Below are positions 1 to 14,900 of a DNA stretch of 64,000 bases, one piece after another. Source of the stretch: Vitellaria paradoxa (Eukaryota; Streptophyta; Magnoliopsida; Ericales; Sapotaceae); the NCBI GenBank assembly GCA_019916065.1, contig CM034236.1, positions 53,038,690 through 53,102,689 on the forward strand, given 5' to 3'. The notes beneath the pieces are model-generated. The model was not told where the DNA came from. It ran no database searches and worked only from the letters and a program-made list of their open reading frames with translations. Every line of letters starts with the position of its first letter. Positions within the stretch are counted from its first letter, which is position 1. The translations under genes were made by a program, and so were the position numbers.

Positions 1-259
1 CTGTTTTATAGTTTTAATAGAATACCCCATTGTAATATTACCCAATATTGTCACCTTATTGTTAATAAAGCCATTTAAATAGTGTGCATCCAATGGCAAG
101 CACTGCTTCAGTATGTTCATATGCTTTGTATTTAGCATATTGTTGTGGTGTCATTTTATTTTGCATTTATGTATGTCCATTTGTGCATGAAAAAGAGAGA
201 GAGAGAGGAAGAGCAAGATATTAGCCGTAATTTCTCATGTTGTGGCTATTGTTTTCTAG

Positions 260-3200
260 GTTGAGGGGCTTGTCTTGGATCATGGTTCAAGACATCCTGA
301 CATGAAGCGGAGAGCTGAGAACTGTTATATATTGACATGTAATGTATCGCTGGAGTATGAGAAAAGGTAAATGCTGATAAAGTATGTTGCTAGGAAAGTT
401 GAAAGAGTACATTTATATTTTGTGTTCATTTCGTCTGCTCTCTCTCATTATGGTGTAAGTTTTAAGAGGTTGAAAGCTGAGATAACATGCAAAAGCATAG
501 ATGTGATGTTTTTAATCTTATTTGATGAGTTTGGTGATGAATTTTAAGATGTTTTTCCATCCAGGCGTGGTTGTATTCTTGCATACTATCCATATTTTTC
601 AATGTTTTGATTTTTTTTTTTAATTTACAATTTCAGAAAGGGACTTGGGTAAAATTTAAAACACAAAAAACATAAATACTTTGAAATTGATGTTGATATG
701 CAAGTCGAAAACTCTGTCGCATAAAAAGGCTAACTTTTGCTTACTTGATATGCTGGATGAACTGTGTGGCCCTATCAAACTGACGTCTTTTCTCTCAGTG
801 AAATAAATGCAGGCTTTTTCTACTCAAATGCAGAGCAAAGAGAGGCCATGGTTGCGGCGGAAAGGCGTTCAGTTGATGAGAGAGTGAGGAAAATTATTGA
901 ACTAAAAAATAAGGTACTGTATTCAGGATGCATCATTAATCTTATATGCTCTTTTTGTTTTCTTAATAAGCATTAACCTTACATCTTGTCTAAACAATTG
1001 AAAAAAAAAAAAAATAGACTTGATTTTTTGGTAATTGTTAAGAATTCTTTATTATTATTATTTTTTAATTATTGAAATATATTGTTAAATATATCCCTTA
1101 ATAATTACACTTTACAGCGTCTTCAAACTTGACTTGCGCTTGCTGTTTAGGTTTGCTCCAGTAATGATAAAAACTTTGTTGTTATCAATCAAAAAGGAAT
1201 TGATCCTCCATCACTGGACCTTCTAGCTAGGGCAGGGGTAAGCCATCTTATTTTTTTTGCCATTCTCTTGTTCTTATTGTGTGTGTTTTTTTTTTTTTAA
1301 ATAATTTTGTCATTTTGTTATTGCTATTATTTATTTGTTGGAACATAGTTTTTTTGTTCATGACTTTCAATAAATCTCTACTGTGTTCAAAGCTCTTGTG
1401 GTTTTTACTTGGCAACGTAAAAGATAGTTTCTTAGTAATAATTAAAAATTGTATTAACAGTATCAAAGGAATGCAACCCAGCTCTGAAAGGCCCTAAAAC
1501 AACAAAATCTATCCAACCTACCTGCTATGTCCTCGCTACACCTCCAAAAGGTAACAAAATCCAAAAAAGCAATGCAAAGCACGACTCTGCACAATTACAG
1601 GATGTTATTATAACACAGAATAAAATCGAACAGTACCCGTAAACGGCTGCATACATTTCTTTAAAGGTTCTTATGCTTTTATATAAAAAGATGACTATGG
1701 GAGCCTCAAATTCAAATTATGATTTAAATGTATAAATAGGAAAAGTGACGGAAAGTTAGAGATTTGTTTGTAAGAAGAACGGAAACCTGCGCTAGCAAAC
1801 CACAAAGAAGAAAGGCAATAATACCCACGTGAATGACTAATGACGCGCCCAAGTTGAACTTGGATACATTTGCAGAGCTTTTACTGCAAGGCTGCTTGCA
1901 CCTGCTGTTGCAGTATTGGTTAACTTACTTGGGTCAATGTTTTAAATTTTGTCATGTTCATATCATTTGAATAGATAGATGGTTTATCATGTCCACTTCA
2001 TGAGACAATTGCATGATGGAAGCATGAGAACTTGCTTCGCATAGGCTGCAGTAGCAACATTTCCAATAAAATTTTGCCAGTTGTTAATTAGGTTGTTAAA
2101 CCATGCAATTTTTTTCTTCTTTTTTGTTTTACAAATTGCTATATCATTTGTTTCTTAGATAATTGCTCTCCGAAGAGCAAAGAGGAGAAACATGGAGAGA
2201 TTGGTTTTGGCTTGTGGTGGGGAGGCTGTTAATTCTGTTGATGGCCTGACACCTGATTGCCTTGGATGGGCTGGACTCGTCTATGAGCATGTTCTAGGAG
2301 AAGAGAAGTATACCTTTGTGGAAAATGTAAAGAATCCTTACTCTTGTACAATCTTAATAAAAGGTACATGAAATGCTTTCATAGCTTTAAAAATGATTGT
2401 GTAATTGAACCATTTGATTAACTGTATAGTTAATCCCATTCATATTGCTTTCATGTATGCAAAACCTAGTTGCTTTTTGTAAATCCAGTGGTGGTTTGGT
2501 GCTAATCTTGTAGGACCCAATGATCATACAATTGCTCAAATTAAGGATGCTGTTCGTGATGGCCTGAGATCAGTAAAAAATACAATTGAGGATGAATCAG
2601 TTGTCCTAGTAAGTTTTTTGATTTGAAATTTGCGTCTACAGTCGGGCATGATAGATGTATTCTTGTCCATGCTGTTTCAGTTGTTAATATGTGGAATATT
2701 GGATTGGCTTTGCATTTTGTTCACTTATTGCTATATATTGCCTAGATGCAGATGGTCATGCATGAATACACTTTATTTGGAATATACGAGTAAATTTTCA
2801 CTGAAATCACATTCTGATGCAAAGTATTTGTTGTAGTCCATAAATTATGTGTTCTTTGAACCCCCTTGCATGGAGGATGAAGGTAGCGATTTACTCAGTG
2901 TCCATTTTTGTATTTGGTGGATCTATTATTGTGTTGCTGCTTTTTTTTTTTAATTGGAAAAAAAAAAATTAGGGAGGGGAGAAGATATATAGGGGGTAAA
3001 ACATATGTTGCAAACATCAAGGTTTCACCTTACTGTTAGGCCTGTCATAACTGTCAACTGAATTGCTTGCTTGCTATATACTGCGAGAAACTGATGAGAT
3101 AAAGGAATGTTCTTGTAAAATATGTAAGGGCTCATTTGGTTTGTTTTTCTATTTTCTGTTTTTTGTTTTTGTTTTCTATTTTCTGTTTGAATTCATTTTT

Positions 3201-4493
3201 CATTTTACACTTTTAAAATAAGAAAAAAGCTCAAAACGTATTTGGTTATTTGTGTTTTCAAAATTTGTTTCCGAAAATAAAAAATGGGCTTACACATAAA
3301 ATGAAAAATGACAAAAAGTTGTTTTGAGTGTTTTTAATTTAAAATAAGGAAAATTTCAAAATAACGAAAACAATGCAATTTATGTTTCTTTATTTTGATA
3401 TTTTTAAAACATAAAATGAAAACAGAAAACAGAAAATAGAAAAACAAACCAAATGCCACCTAAGCTTTTTGAATTTGTTTAGAAATATGTCAACTCTTTT
3501 TTGCCGTGGTCTCAACCTAGAATCTTTACACTCTGGGTTTAGAACTGATGTACCCTGTATTGATTTTTGAATGTGACAGTGTTTCTTCTTTCTTGTTCAG
3601 GGAGCAGGAGCTTTTGAAGTTGCAGCCAGACAATATCTAACTACTGAAATAAAGAAAACTGTTCAAGGGGTAATGAGAATATTCTTAACCACCCACCACA
3701 ACAAAAAAGTAATAAAAAAAATAAAAAAATAAAAAACTGTTATATAATATAAAGACAGTGCATTTTTTCTCTGTAAACAGATTCTTATTTCTTAAACTTT
3801 GTTGATAACTATGCTAACAATTTATGTCTTGTGTTTGTAAAATTGGACTAGCGCGCCCAACTTGGTGTGGAAGCTTTTGCTGATGCCCTTCTTGTGGTTC
3901 CCAAGATCCTAGCTGAAAATTCTGGCCTAGACACACAAGATGTTATAATTGCACTTTCGGTATTCTATTTTTATGGTATTAGTGATTGTTTTTCTGAAGT
4001 GAATAGTAAATTGGTTCAACCTTCTCATGGTCTATGGATATTTGTCTAGGGAGAGCATGAGAAAGGAAATATTGTGGGACTGAACCAACACACTGGAGAA
4101 CCTATTGACCCTCAAATGGAGGGTATTTTTGACAATTATTCGGTCAAGCGCCAAATCATAAACTCCGGGTAAGTAAAGATCATTTCTTTCGAGAACCATT
4201 ATTGTTTCTTGTTAGGTTGCATACCCACAGTCAAATGAAGGAGATGGCACAAACATGAATAATTTGTGTCACTTCATGAAAATCATTTAATGGTATGTGT
4301 GCATTCTCAAGACTTACTGCTAGTCCAATGGCTATAAATCAGCCAACAACTTTCTGGGTTTTGCTCTTTTCTTCTGCTATGTTTATGAGAAAGAACACTG
4401 GTTGAATGATATTTCAGGCCTGTAATTGCATCCCAGTTGCTCTTGGTGGATGAAGTGATTCGTGCGGGGCGTAACATGCGGAAGCCAAATTAA
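260..4493 (+). CDS. CCT6: T-complex protein 1 subunit zeta (CCT6), 3' part
   Basis: One of eight subunits of the cytosolic TRiC/CCT chaperonin, which folds actin, tubulin and other proteins using ATP. Nine exons can be placed: 260-366, 799-913, 1151-1237, 2159-2363, 2514-2608, 3601-3669, 3852-3959, 4050-4168 and 4418-4493. All have GT-AG borders and together give one open frame of 326 codons ending in TAA. The family is about 535 aa, so the equatorial N-terminus and the GDGTTS ATP motif lie upstream of the window. Visible are the apical-domain segment ([20 protein letters not shown]), the returning intermediate domain ([17 protein letters not shown]) and the C-terminal equatorial segment ([20 protein letters not shown]). 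The residues match the zeta subunit rather than other CCT subunits, judged from memory of the family. Introns are AT-rich; the one at 2609-3600 carries a Tourist-like MITE. Nothing suggests a broken copy. Confidence 0.95.
3128..3460. mobile_element. Tourist-like MITE, copy 1
   Basis: A 333-bp non-coding element in a CCT6 intron. It starts GGGCTCATTTGGTTTG and ends with the near-complement CAAACCAAATGCCACC. The inner arms, rich in TTTTCTATTTTCTG and its complement, also pair. It is flanked by TAA at 3125-3127 and 3461-3463, the 3-bp duplication expected of PIF/Harbinger (Tourist) elements. A related copy lies at 51190-51490. It has no coding capacity. Confidence 0.8.
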
Positions 4494-4924
4494 TCTGTGT
4501 ATTTGCCTACACTTTGATGTGGTGGTAGTCATCTTTGTTGGTGCATGTATGAACTGTTATGTGGTGGTAGTCATCTTTGTTGGTGGGTATATGGACTGTT
4601 ATGTATGCTTCCAGCTGTATCTGAACAAAGAGGTTGTGTGTAGTTCTGAGGTTTGTTGGGGGTTCTTTTGTCATGCCCTCCGGAATTTTTGTTTGGATGG
4701 GTGATTTCCAATGGTGTTGCCAATATCACCGGATGAATGGAAACACCAATCTGCTTCGTTAATGATATTCAGTGTTCTTTTGTTGGCTCTTACAATTGTT
4801 CATTTATTTGTGGAGTTGACAGAATTGTTTTAATTTGTCATCTGACAGATGCGTCTAACTTTTTGTCTTACCTTAGTTCTGCTCTTGGAGTGTTTTTAAT
4901 TCCTTTATTTGTCTTCGTTATTCT
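4494..4924 (+). other. CCT6 3'UTR and downstream spacer
   Basis: This stretch follows the CCT6 stop codon. It contains a near-exact tandem duplication: a segment with TGTGGTGGTAGTCATCTTTG occurs at about 4518 and again at about 4560, 42 bp apart. No splice sites or frame link it to another gene, so it is probably 3'UTR. The poly(A) site cannot be placed by eye. Confidence 0.5.
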
Positions 4925-5072
4925 AACAATGGTCTGTGGCAAGAGTGTGGTGCTTGGCTCAGGTGGTTGAGCTTCCTTATTACCTACTCACGGCCTTGGT
5001 TCAAACCCGAGCTCCCCCTTCCCCCGCTTAACTATCCAAAAAAAAAAAAAAAAAAAACAATGGTCTGTGGCA
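4925..5072 (+). mobile_element. Short tRNA-derived SINE with target duplication
   Basis: A 17-bp direct repeat, AACAATGGTCTGTGGCA, flanks the insert at 4925-4941 and 5056-5072. The body (4942-5055) begins AGAGTGTGGTGC, carries a box A-like TGGCTCAGGTGG and a box B-like GGTTCAAACCC about 40 bp later, and ends in a long A-run. Internal Pol III boxes, A-tail and a long target duplication together define a SINE inserted by target-primed reverse transcription. It lacks tRNA folding and is not a tRNA gene. The exact duplication implies a fairly recent insertion. Confidence 0.85.
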
Positions 5073-5870
5073 GGATATCATCAGTGGTTCTTTTTGGTTT
5101 CTGCTTTTTTGTTGGTTGGATCTTTAGTACGTTTACCACGTGAAATTTGTACGTCACTGATAAGGGCATTGATCCCAATTCTCGTCATACAAACCTGCTT
5201 GCTGTGCAAACAAAATTGCAGATGATTTTAGAAAAATTATCAAAAGAAACAAAAAAATAATAAATTTCACTAAAAACTGTATACAAGGAAACCCCCCCCC
5301 CCCCCCCAAAAAAATACTTCTCGTTACCTAATTAAGCGTTGGTGTGATAAATAAAAAGAAACTGACGTATTTTCTATTGCTTTTTTGCTTTATATATATT
5401 TTTATTAAAATTTAACTTAATTTTTATTTTTAGTAATTTTAAGCACGTTAATTACATTTAAAAAAATTACATTAAAAGAAAAAAAATAGGAAAATCAAGT
5501 TTGATATGTATTTTTGCTGATAGCACCTAAGCCTCTTGTACGAGGGTAAAACAATTCATTTTAATTTACGAAATATTATTTTCTTACTTTTTAAAGAAAT
5601 TAATTTGTTTCATTCATATATATTTTTAAATATTATTTTGTAATTTTTTCAAAAATATAAATAAATATTTGAAAGTTATCAAAGTAAAAAAAATTAAATT
5701 TTAACTGAAAAAAGGTCATATAAAAAATAGAAAAGAAGCTGACTTCTCTTATGAAGGAGAAAGCCGATGCTAAGCACGCGCTTTGGTTTCTGCCGTTGTC
5801 GCCAGCGCAGCGGCCCGCCCCTCACAAGACACAAATGAAAAGTGAATGGACGAAAGTGGGCTTTGACGGT
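5073..5870. other. Intergenic AT-rich spacer, CCT6 to 14-3-3
   Basis: No gene is seen. The segment is AT-rich with a C-run at about 5291-5307 and a G-box core CACGTG at 5137-5142. The last 120 bp become GC-rich and form the upstream region of the 14-3-3 gene. Confidence 0.6.
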
Positions 5871-5876
5871 CAGCGC

Positions 5877-5885
5877 TGACGTGGC
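5877..5885 (+). promoter_or_regulatory. C/G-hybrid bZIP element (TGACGTGGC)
   Basis: TGACGTGGC, reading GCCACGTCA on the other strand, is a classical C/G-hybrid box bound by plant bZIP factors and also resembles ABRE and unfolded-protein-response elements. It lies in the GC-rich segment about 155 bp before the proposed 5'UTR splice donor of the 14-3-3 gene. Motif matches this short occur by chance, so the role is inferred from position. Confidence 0.45.
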
Positions 5886-5939
5886 GATCCATGGCTATCT
5901 TCGCCCCCTCACTGATCACCTGTCATCTTCCCGTTGGAC

Positions 5940-8449
5940 CGCTATGTTCTCATTCCCCAAGTCTGCGAATTTAACAGAACCTCTATCCACTCGCTGCAAG
6001 TCTGCAAGAGAGCGAGAGCGGAAGATTCTGCGTCTGGAGAGGTACGTCTTCATCGCTTGGCTCTTTGGTATTAGGGTTAGGGTTTTGAGTTACTTCTCTG
6101 TTTTGCAAGTTACTTTTCTGCACTTGTTTTTAATTGTATTGTTTCTTTGTAGATCTGAAATCGTTTGACTGTTCGATTAATAGCTTTTCCGTTCTGGTGC
6201 TGCTACCGCTATTGATCTGCTCTTAATATGTCTATTCATTAATTTAGTTATGGTAGATAAGGTTCGATTCGTTGTTCTAAGTTACAGTGTTGCAAAAATG
6301 GGGGGAAACGAATGAAAATTAATTGAAATTGAAATGTCAATGGTTGGGGTATGATATTAGTGGCTTGCGAATATGTTGTCGGGGTTTAGAATAGGATAGA
6401 ACACCAGATTCAAGACTATTATGTATGTGGTTTTGGTTTGTTCTGTTTACTTGTAAGTTGCCAAGAAGCGTACAGTGTTGGGGCTGGTTGCTAAGAATAT
6501 ATTGAGAATTGATAGAAGTGAGGTGTGATTCTTCTACTTAGTGGGCCTCCTCGTATTAAACTTCTATTTACTATAAAGTTGTTCCTAAAAGGGAATTTAT
6601 TTATGTTCTACGGTTAAGATAAAAAAATTTAGCAAATGCTGTTCAAGAAAAGATTATTTTTACTATAATGAAAACATATTTTGATAATGCGTTTTCACAT
6701 TTGTCTAAAAACACATTATCAAGCCACGCTTTCTTCCTAAAGTCCAACTCCTGCTCCTCCATCCAGCACCCTCAACCCCCCCTCCCCCCCAAAAAAAACC
6801 AATAAAAAAAAGCAATACACCAATGATAAATTTCAAGGAATTTGTGAGAATTTATTTCTTGGGACTATATATAACAATGGTGAATGGATTGGGTCCCCAT
6901 TGAAGACACTCTTTGAATGTAAGCACCTCATGCTTTGGCAATTTCGTGGTTCACAACTTCATGACTGTCCAACTCCTGCTCCTTTATCTGTACTTTTCAG
7001 CACCCTTAACCCCTTCTCTCTCTCTTCAACATCTCAGTGTGTAGACAAAAGGTAGCCCAAAGCAAAAAATGCAAATGCAATTTCATGATGCATTTTTTGG
7101 CACAAACTAAAGACGCATTTTGATAATGCATCTTCAGGCAAAATGAAAACACATTATCAATTTACGTTTTCATTAACAGCACTCCTGCAAATATTTTTTC
7201 TTGGGCTGCATTTGCTCAATTTTTTTTAATCCCTAACAGTTGAACTTAAAAAAAAAATCGCCTAAAGAGCACGAACACATGACTTGGTAGTTGGTAAGAC
7301 ATGGAGGCAATGTTCATTTACGAAAAAGTTGGTCTCTTATCCTTTTTTCTTTGTGGGATGTCATGGAATTTACTAAGCAACCTGTCACAGACTGTTTTTA
7401 GTTGTTAAGGAGGAGGGAGGGTGGGAAAGAGGAGAAAGATGACTTCGCAAATGCCTCCTTAATGGTTGATTTGTTTATTCAGAGAATTGTATATGAGATT
7501 ATTTCAAAGAGTGGAGAAGCTGCTGTATAGATTAAAAAGCAATTCTTTATTTATTTATTTATTTTGTATACTTGCCTGTCTGTGGAATTACGCGTAATTT
7601 GGATTAGTTTTTGGACTGTTGATCATATGCAAGTAGAGGAGTAGCATTGCTTGTAACTTGTATTGTTTTTTTATTTTTATTTTTTTTGGGAATATTGGTA
7701 GGGTGGTGGCATTATCTTGATGCTATTTTATGAAGTTGCTGTTACCTGTAAAAAATTACACTTTTATGATATAGTAACGGTAAGAGATCTTTATCCATAT
7801 TATTATTTAATGAATGGGAAATGAAGTGTGAACCAAAAAAATTGCAATCTATTTTACAATGTCCTATCTGCAAGCCAATTAGAAGTTTTAGGTTTAGGAG
7901 TTTCTAAAATTGAAAAACTTCAAATAAGGCATTGGTAGGTATAAATCGTTATTATTTTGATTTTATTTTAATTATTTGATTCCTTAATATTCTCTTCAAA
8001 CTTGGGATATGTTTTACAGTTGTCTATGTTACAAGCACTTGACTTTTCCAAGTGTTCAAGGCATGTCCAGCCTTAAAAATATTGAAAAATAATAGGGTAT
8101 GTTTGGACACACTGACATTTGTTGGGGAAACACAGTCTTAGAAGATGGTGCCCGAGTCTAGTTGAGTGTCTGAATGGCTATTTTTTGGAAAGTGAAGTAT
8201 TCAAAACATGTCTAATCATTAAAATACTGAAAAATAATAGGGCATGTTTGGACAAATTGACATATGTCAGGGCAAAACACTTTCTTAGAAGATAGTGTCC
8301 AAGTCTAATTGAAAGTCTGAATGTCTATTTTTCATATAAGAATGTTTTGCATGTGTATATATGTAAACAATTGTGGTATTTTGGTTCATTTTTAACGGAT
8401 TTCCTCGCAGTTACTTTGCAGAATTAGGTATTGATTTAGCACAAGAAAG
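5940..8449 (+). other. 14-3-3 gene 5'UTR exon and long leader intron
   Basis: A GA-rich untranslated exon appears to end at 6041 (GGAGAG followed by GTACGT). The leader intron then runs about 2.4 kb to the acceptor CTCGCAG at 8404-8410, 39 bp before the ATG. The exon start is not resolved. A first intron in the 5'UTR is common in plant 14-3-3 genes and often raises expression. The intron holds an inverted-repeat element (6628-7219) and an imperfect local duplication at about 8040-8330 (two 'gggcatgtttggaca' type segments). Confidence 0.6.
6628..7219. mobile_element. Long-TIR MITE-like element in the 14-3-3 leader intron
   Basis: The left arm (6628-6700) begins TTTAGCAAATGCTG. The right arm, read on the other strand from 7219, begins TTGAGCAAATGCAG. 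Both continue with AAGAAAA, ATGAAAAC and TTGATAATG segments in the same order, giving terminal inverted repeats of about 70 bp with indels. The interior has no coding potential. A clear target duplication was not found because A and T runs flank both ends, so the superfamily (possibly Mutator-like) is undecided. Confidence 0.55.
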
Positions 8450-10789
<2,340 letters not shown>

Positions 10790-11118
10790 TGAATTTGTAG
10801 GAGATGTACTTGGTACTTTTGAATTTATGACCTTAATATGGAATGCATTTGGGTGGTTGTAGAGAGACTTGCTGAATTCGAAGATCCTGGAATGCTGATC
10901 TGCTGGGGCTGTGATGTTCCCTGCAGGTTACAGACTTTAGTTTTTATTACTTGTGAGAGAATATGACTTGGTCTGTAATGGCTTGGTTGTTGAAAATGAA
11001 TCCTTGAATCAATGATTTGTTGTTCAAATAGTAAGTTGATTATTGATGCTTCAATTTTTTTAATTAATTAATTTATTTATTTATTTTTTGGTTCTTGATA
11101 AATAATTTTGTGATGGTT

Positions 11119-11156
<38 letters not shown>

Positions 11157-11932
11157 ATGTATGATATTCACACGAGGGCTAAACTTTTTTCAAATAGAAA
11201 TGTCTACGGAATTAGGGATACAATCAAATAATTCTGCAAGTTGAGGAAATTAAATGGCGGCAAAAGGTTTTTAATTTGTGGATAGTGTACTAATCCATGC
11301 TAGTGAATTTAGCTCGTCATCTTGGAGTCTTGATTCTGTGAAAAAATTTTGATGACTTATTGAAATTAGTTTTTTGAGTCATGGAATTGCGAAGAATAAT
11401 TAACAAAGGAAAGGGGAGAAAAAAAAGAGAGAAGTTATTTGGAGCATTCAGTAATTTGTCAAAAAAAAAAAAAGTTCATTTTTTAGTATAATTTTTGTAT
11501 ATAAACTGTTAGGCATCGATTGAAATGATTAAAAAAAAGAAAATTAAAGTATTTTTATAGTTGATTGAATGGTATTATGTTATATTTTATACTAATAAGA
11601 TTACAATTAAAATTTTAAATATAATTTTTAATTATTTGGTGTTTTCTTGTAATAGTAACTATCTTTTTTATATTAAAAAAAAATCGATGATCGGTTATCC
11701 AAACCGTGAATTTTTTTTGTTCTGGGCGCAGACGTAGCTTTGTTCTGAGTGTCCGACAAAGTACGGACAAGTGACCCATAGGCCCAATACCGGTGAAGTG
11801 GCGCATTTCGGAATCGGGTTCGCACTAAAAAAAAAAAAAAAAAGAAGGAATATGGGTTTATGAATATGCCGTCTTCGCAGCGCTGAGACGTAGCCTTTCG
11901 GCTTTTTGTCAAGCACCAGCTACTCAACTCCA
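10790..11932. other. 14-3-3 3'UTR and intergenic spacer before the RCC1 gene
   Basis: About 250 bp after the stop codon look like 3'UTR (GC-balanced, with TGTAATG and TTTGTTGTTC segments). The rest is AT-rich and holds a T-run of about 32 bases near 11121-11152 and A-runs. From about 11700 the base composition rises towards the RCC1 start. No other gene is seen. Confidence 0.55.
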
Positions 11933-14900
11933 ATGGCTTCCAGGACCGCCGTTATTGCATGGTCTGTATCTTTCACTTGTTGCACTTCCCGTTTACTCTC
12001 TCTCGCTCTCTCGCTCTCTTCTTCTGTTTTAACAGCGGGATAACATTTTTTTCCTTCTCTTTCTCATCGATTCTTTCTTTCAGGGGCTCGGGAGAAGACG
12101 GACAGTTGGGGGTTGGCAACAACGAAGAGAAAGAATGGGTTTGTGCAATCAAAGCACTCCAGCCCCATACTGTCCGCTCCGTCGTCGCCGGTAGTCGAAA
12201 CTCACTCGCCATTTGTGATGACGGCAAGGTCCCCTCTATTATCATATGAATCTTTTTATCTAGCTATATACAAGTTCTTCTCTAAGTTCATTTACTGTTT
12301 AGGGTCTTATACAAACATGTTCTTGAAGAGTCAGCTGCAGTCACTTGCTGTTGCCTTTCTTCCGATCACAGTTGATAATTTTTTAGTTTAGATTCTTTGG
12401 AGATCCTTATGTTGTTAGATCAGCGAAGTTGATCTAACTTTTGCTTTTGTTGTTCTGGTTATTGGTTACACCTCAGTTGTTTACCTGGGGTTGGAACCAG
12501 AGGGGAACTTTGGGGCACCCACCTGAGACCAAAACTGAGAATGTCCCCAGTCAGGTTAAAACTCTTGCCAATGTGAAAATTGTTCAGGTAATCCTAATGT
12601 TTCAGCTTGATTTTGAATGTTGGAATAGATGATGCAATTGTAGTGGAATTTAATTGGGATTCATTGATTTCAGGCGGCTATTGGAGGATGGCACTGTTTG
12701 GCCGTTGATGATCAGGGCCGAGCTTATGCTTGGGGTATAACAATATTTCTTTTTCTCCTCCTTCTTTTGAGTGCCAGAAAGCTTATGAGAAACAAAAATT
12801 AAAAACAACATATTATTAATGTTAAACTTTCTTCTATTCTTATTTTTATTTTTTTTGGTTTTCCGGAGTGTAGACAATTTATGCCAACAATCATGACATG
12901 CATATTTGGGTGGAGAACTATGTAACTTATTATTATTATTATTATTATTATTATAGATGCTCTGATTTTCAGGTCATCATTTTGCTCCATCTGTGTCATG
13001 TATTGCATATATGACCTTGCAATGCTTTACCTAGCTTTTGAGAATTAGTAGTATTTCTCAAAAAGCAAAAGAATTATGCTTTTCAAAAAGCATCATATCA
13101 TTTTGATGTTTTTTCACACATTTTCTTGGGAAATAACAGCATCAATACTAAAAATTCTTGTGTTGGGAAATATATGGGGCTTATGTTTCGTTAGTGTATG
13201 TATGAGTTATATTTTGTGCAGGTGGGAATGAGTATGGCCAGTGTGGTGAAGAACTTGAGCGTAGGCCTTTGAAGAGGGACATTTTAGTTCCACAGCGTTG
13301 TGCATCAAAGCTTTCAGTTCGTCAGGTGATTGTCTTGTTAGACTTGTATACTTATTTCTGAAAGAGGGACTATACAGAGTCTTTCTTGCTTCGCTTTTAT
13401 TTTATTTGGCAACTTATTGTCAAACTATCTTGTTTACTCTTTGTTTTTGTTAAAAATTATAGAGGAGTTTATGTTGTTCCCTTTTCCTTCTTAATGGATA
13501 AACGGTGAACCTCAAGGAAAGGGTTTTAAACTCCATGCTTCATTCTTTCTTGAGGTCAATTAAAAATTGTAATTTAGATTTGAGCAGGTTGCTTATGGGT
13601 TGGTCACTTGACAAGTATAGTATTTTCTTTCCTTTTTTTTTTTTAAATAAGATTATGTAGCCATAAGATTTGCAAATTTATGTCCAGTCATTTTTTTTGG
13701 AGTTTCAAACCCTCAAATTGGTAACCAAAAGAAACAACATAAAGTTACTTCTGGATTAACTAGGAAATTATTATACGCAAGATACAGGCACTAGAAATTT
13801 ACTCCCATTCAGTTTTTGTACATGCATCTCAAGATCAGTCTATTTTCCTTGTCCTTGACGGATAATTAACACCTCTTAAATGCCTCATGTTTTTTAGGTG
13901 GCAGCTGGAGGTACCCACTCAGTGGTCCTTACACGCGAAGGACATGTATGGACCTGGGGTCAGCCGTGGCCTCCTGGAGACATGTATCCCCCTGTTTACA
14001 TATATTTTGTGCATTATTCTTTTTAATTCATGATAGATAGTGCACTTTCAAGTTAATCGTGTATTGTTTTCCTTTGTAGAAAACAAATTTCCACTCCAGT
14101 GCGGGTGCAAGGCCTTGAAAAAGTGAGATTAATTGCAGTTGGAGCTTTTCATAATCTAGCTCTCCTTGAGGATGGAGTTTTGTGGGCATGGGGTAACAAT
14201 GAATATGGACAACTTGGAACAGGGGATACCCAGCCAAGATCACAACCAATTCCTGTCCAAGGACTGTCTGGCCTTACTCTGGTTTGTATCATCGTATTTA
14301 GTATGTTTCTGTTTTATATATGATAGTTCAGTTCTTTTACGGATCATTTGTAATATCATCTACTGTTTAATTCAGTTTCGTTGGAACTTTTGTCTACTGG
14401 AATATTATTTTTCATTGGAAAAATCTGCATAGCAACTTCAGCTCTCTCCTTCTTTCGTTGCCTCTTTGCTGGAGATTCCGTGAACAATATTTGTGATGAT
14501 ATATGCATGTCTAAAATAATGTCTTGGTTTCCAATCTAATTAAACTATTAAAAATGTGGAGTGTCAAATATATGTTGGGGGTGTACTCCTATTCTATAGA
14601 TTGGCTAGCTGCAGTTAATGTTAGTTCTCTTGGATAGTCCTGGCCCTCCTGGGGAAGCCATTTCTGTGAGCATTAATTAGATATCTTTTGACTGAGTGTG
14701 ATGCAAAGGCTGTTGGGTGAGATCTTGGTCCTTGGGTTTGTAATAGCTCTGTAGCAGTGTGGTGAGAGAAATTTTGGACGTTCTAACTAGTTAAATCTGC
14801 TGACAGTCAATATATGCTAAATAATATACAAGAAAAGAAGAAAGACGCTCCTTTTGAATTTGGTTAAGTTGGGGACATTGGATGATTTTTACTAATTAGA

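Noticed and set aside
1480..1900. Possible extra exon or element in the long CCT6 intron
   Set aside because: It is less AT-rich than the rest of the intron, but no inverted ends, target duplication or CCT-type coding sequence was found, and the flanking exons join in frame without it.
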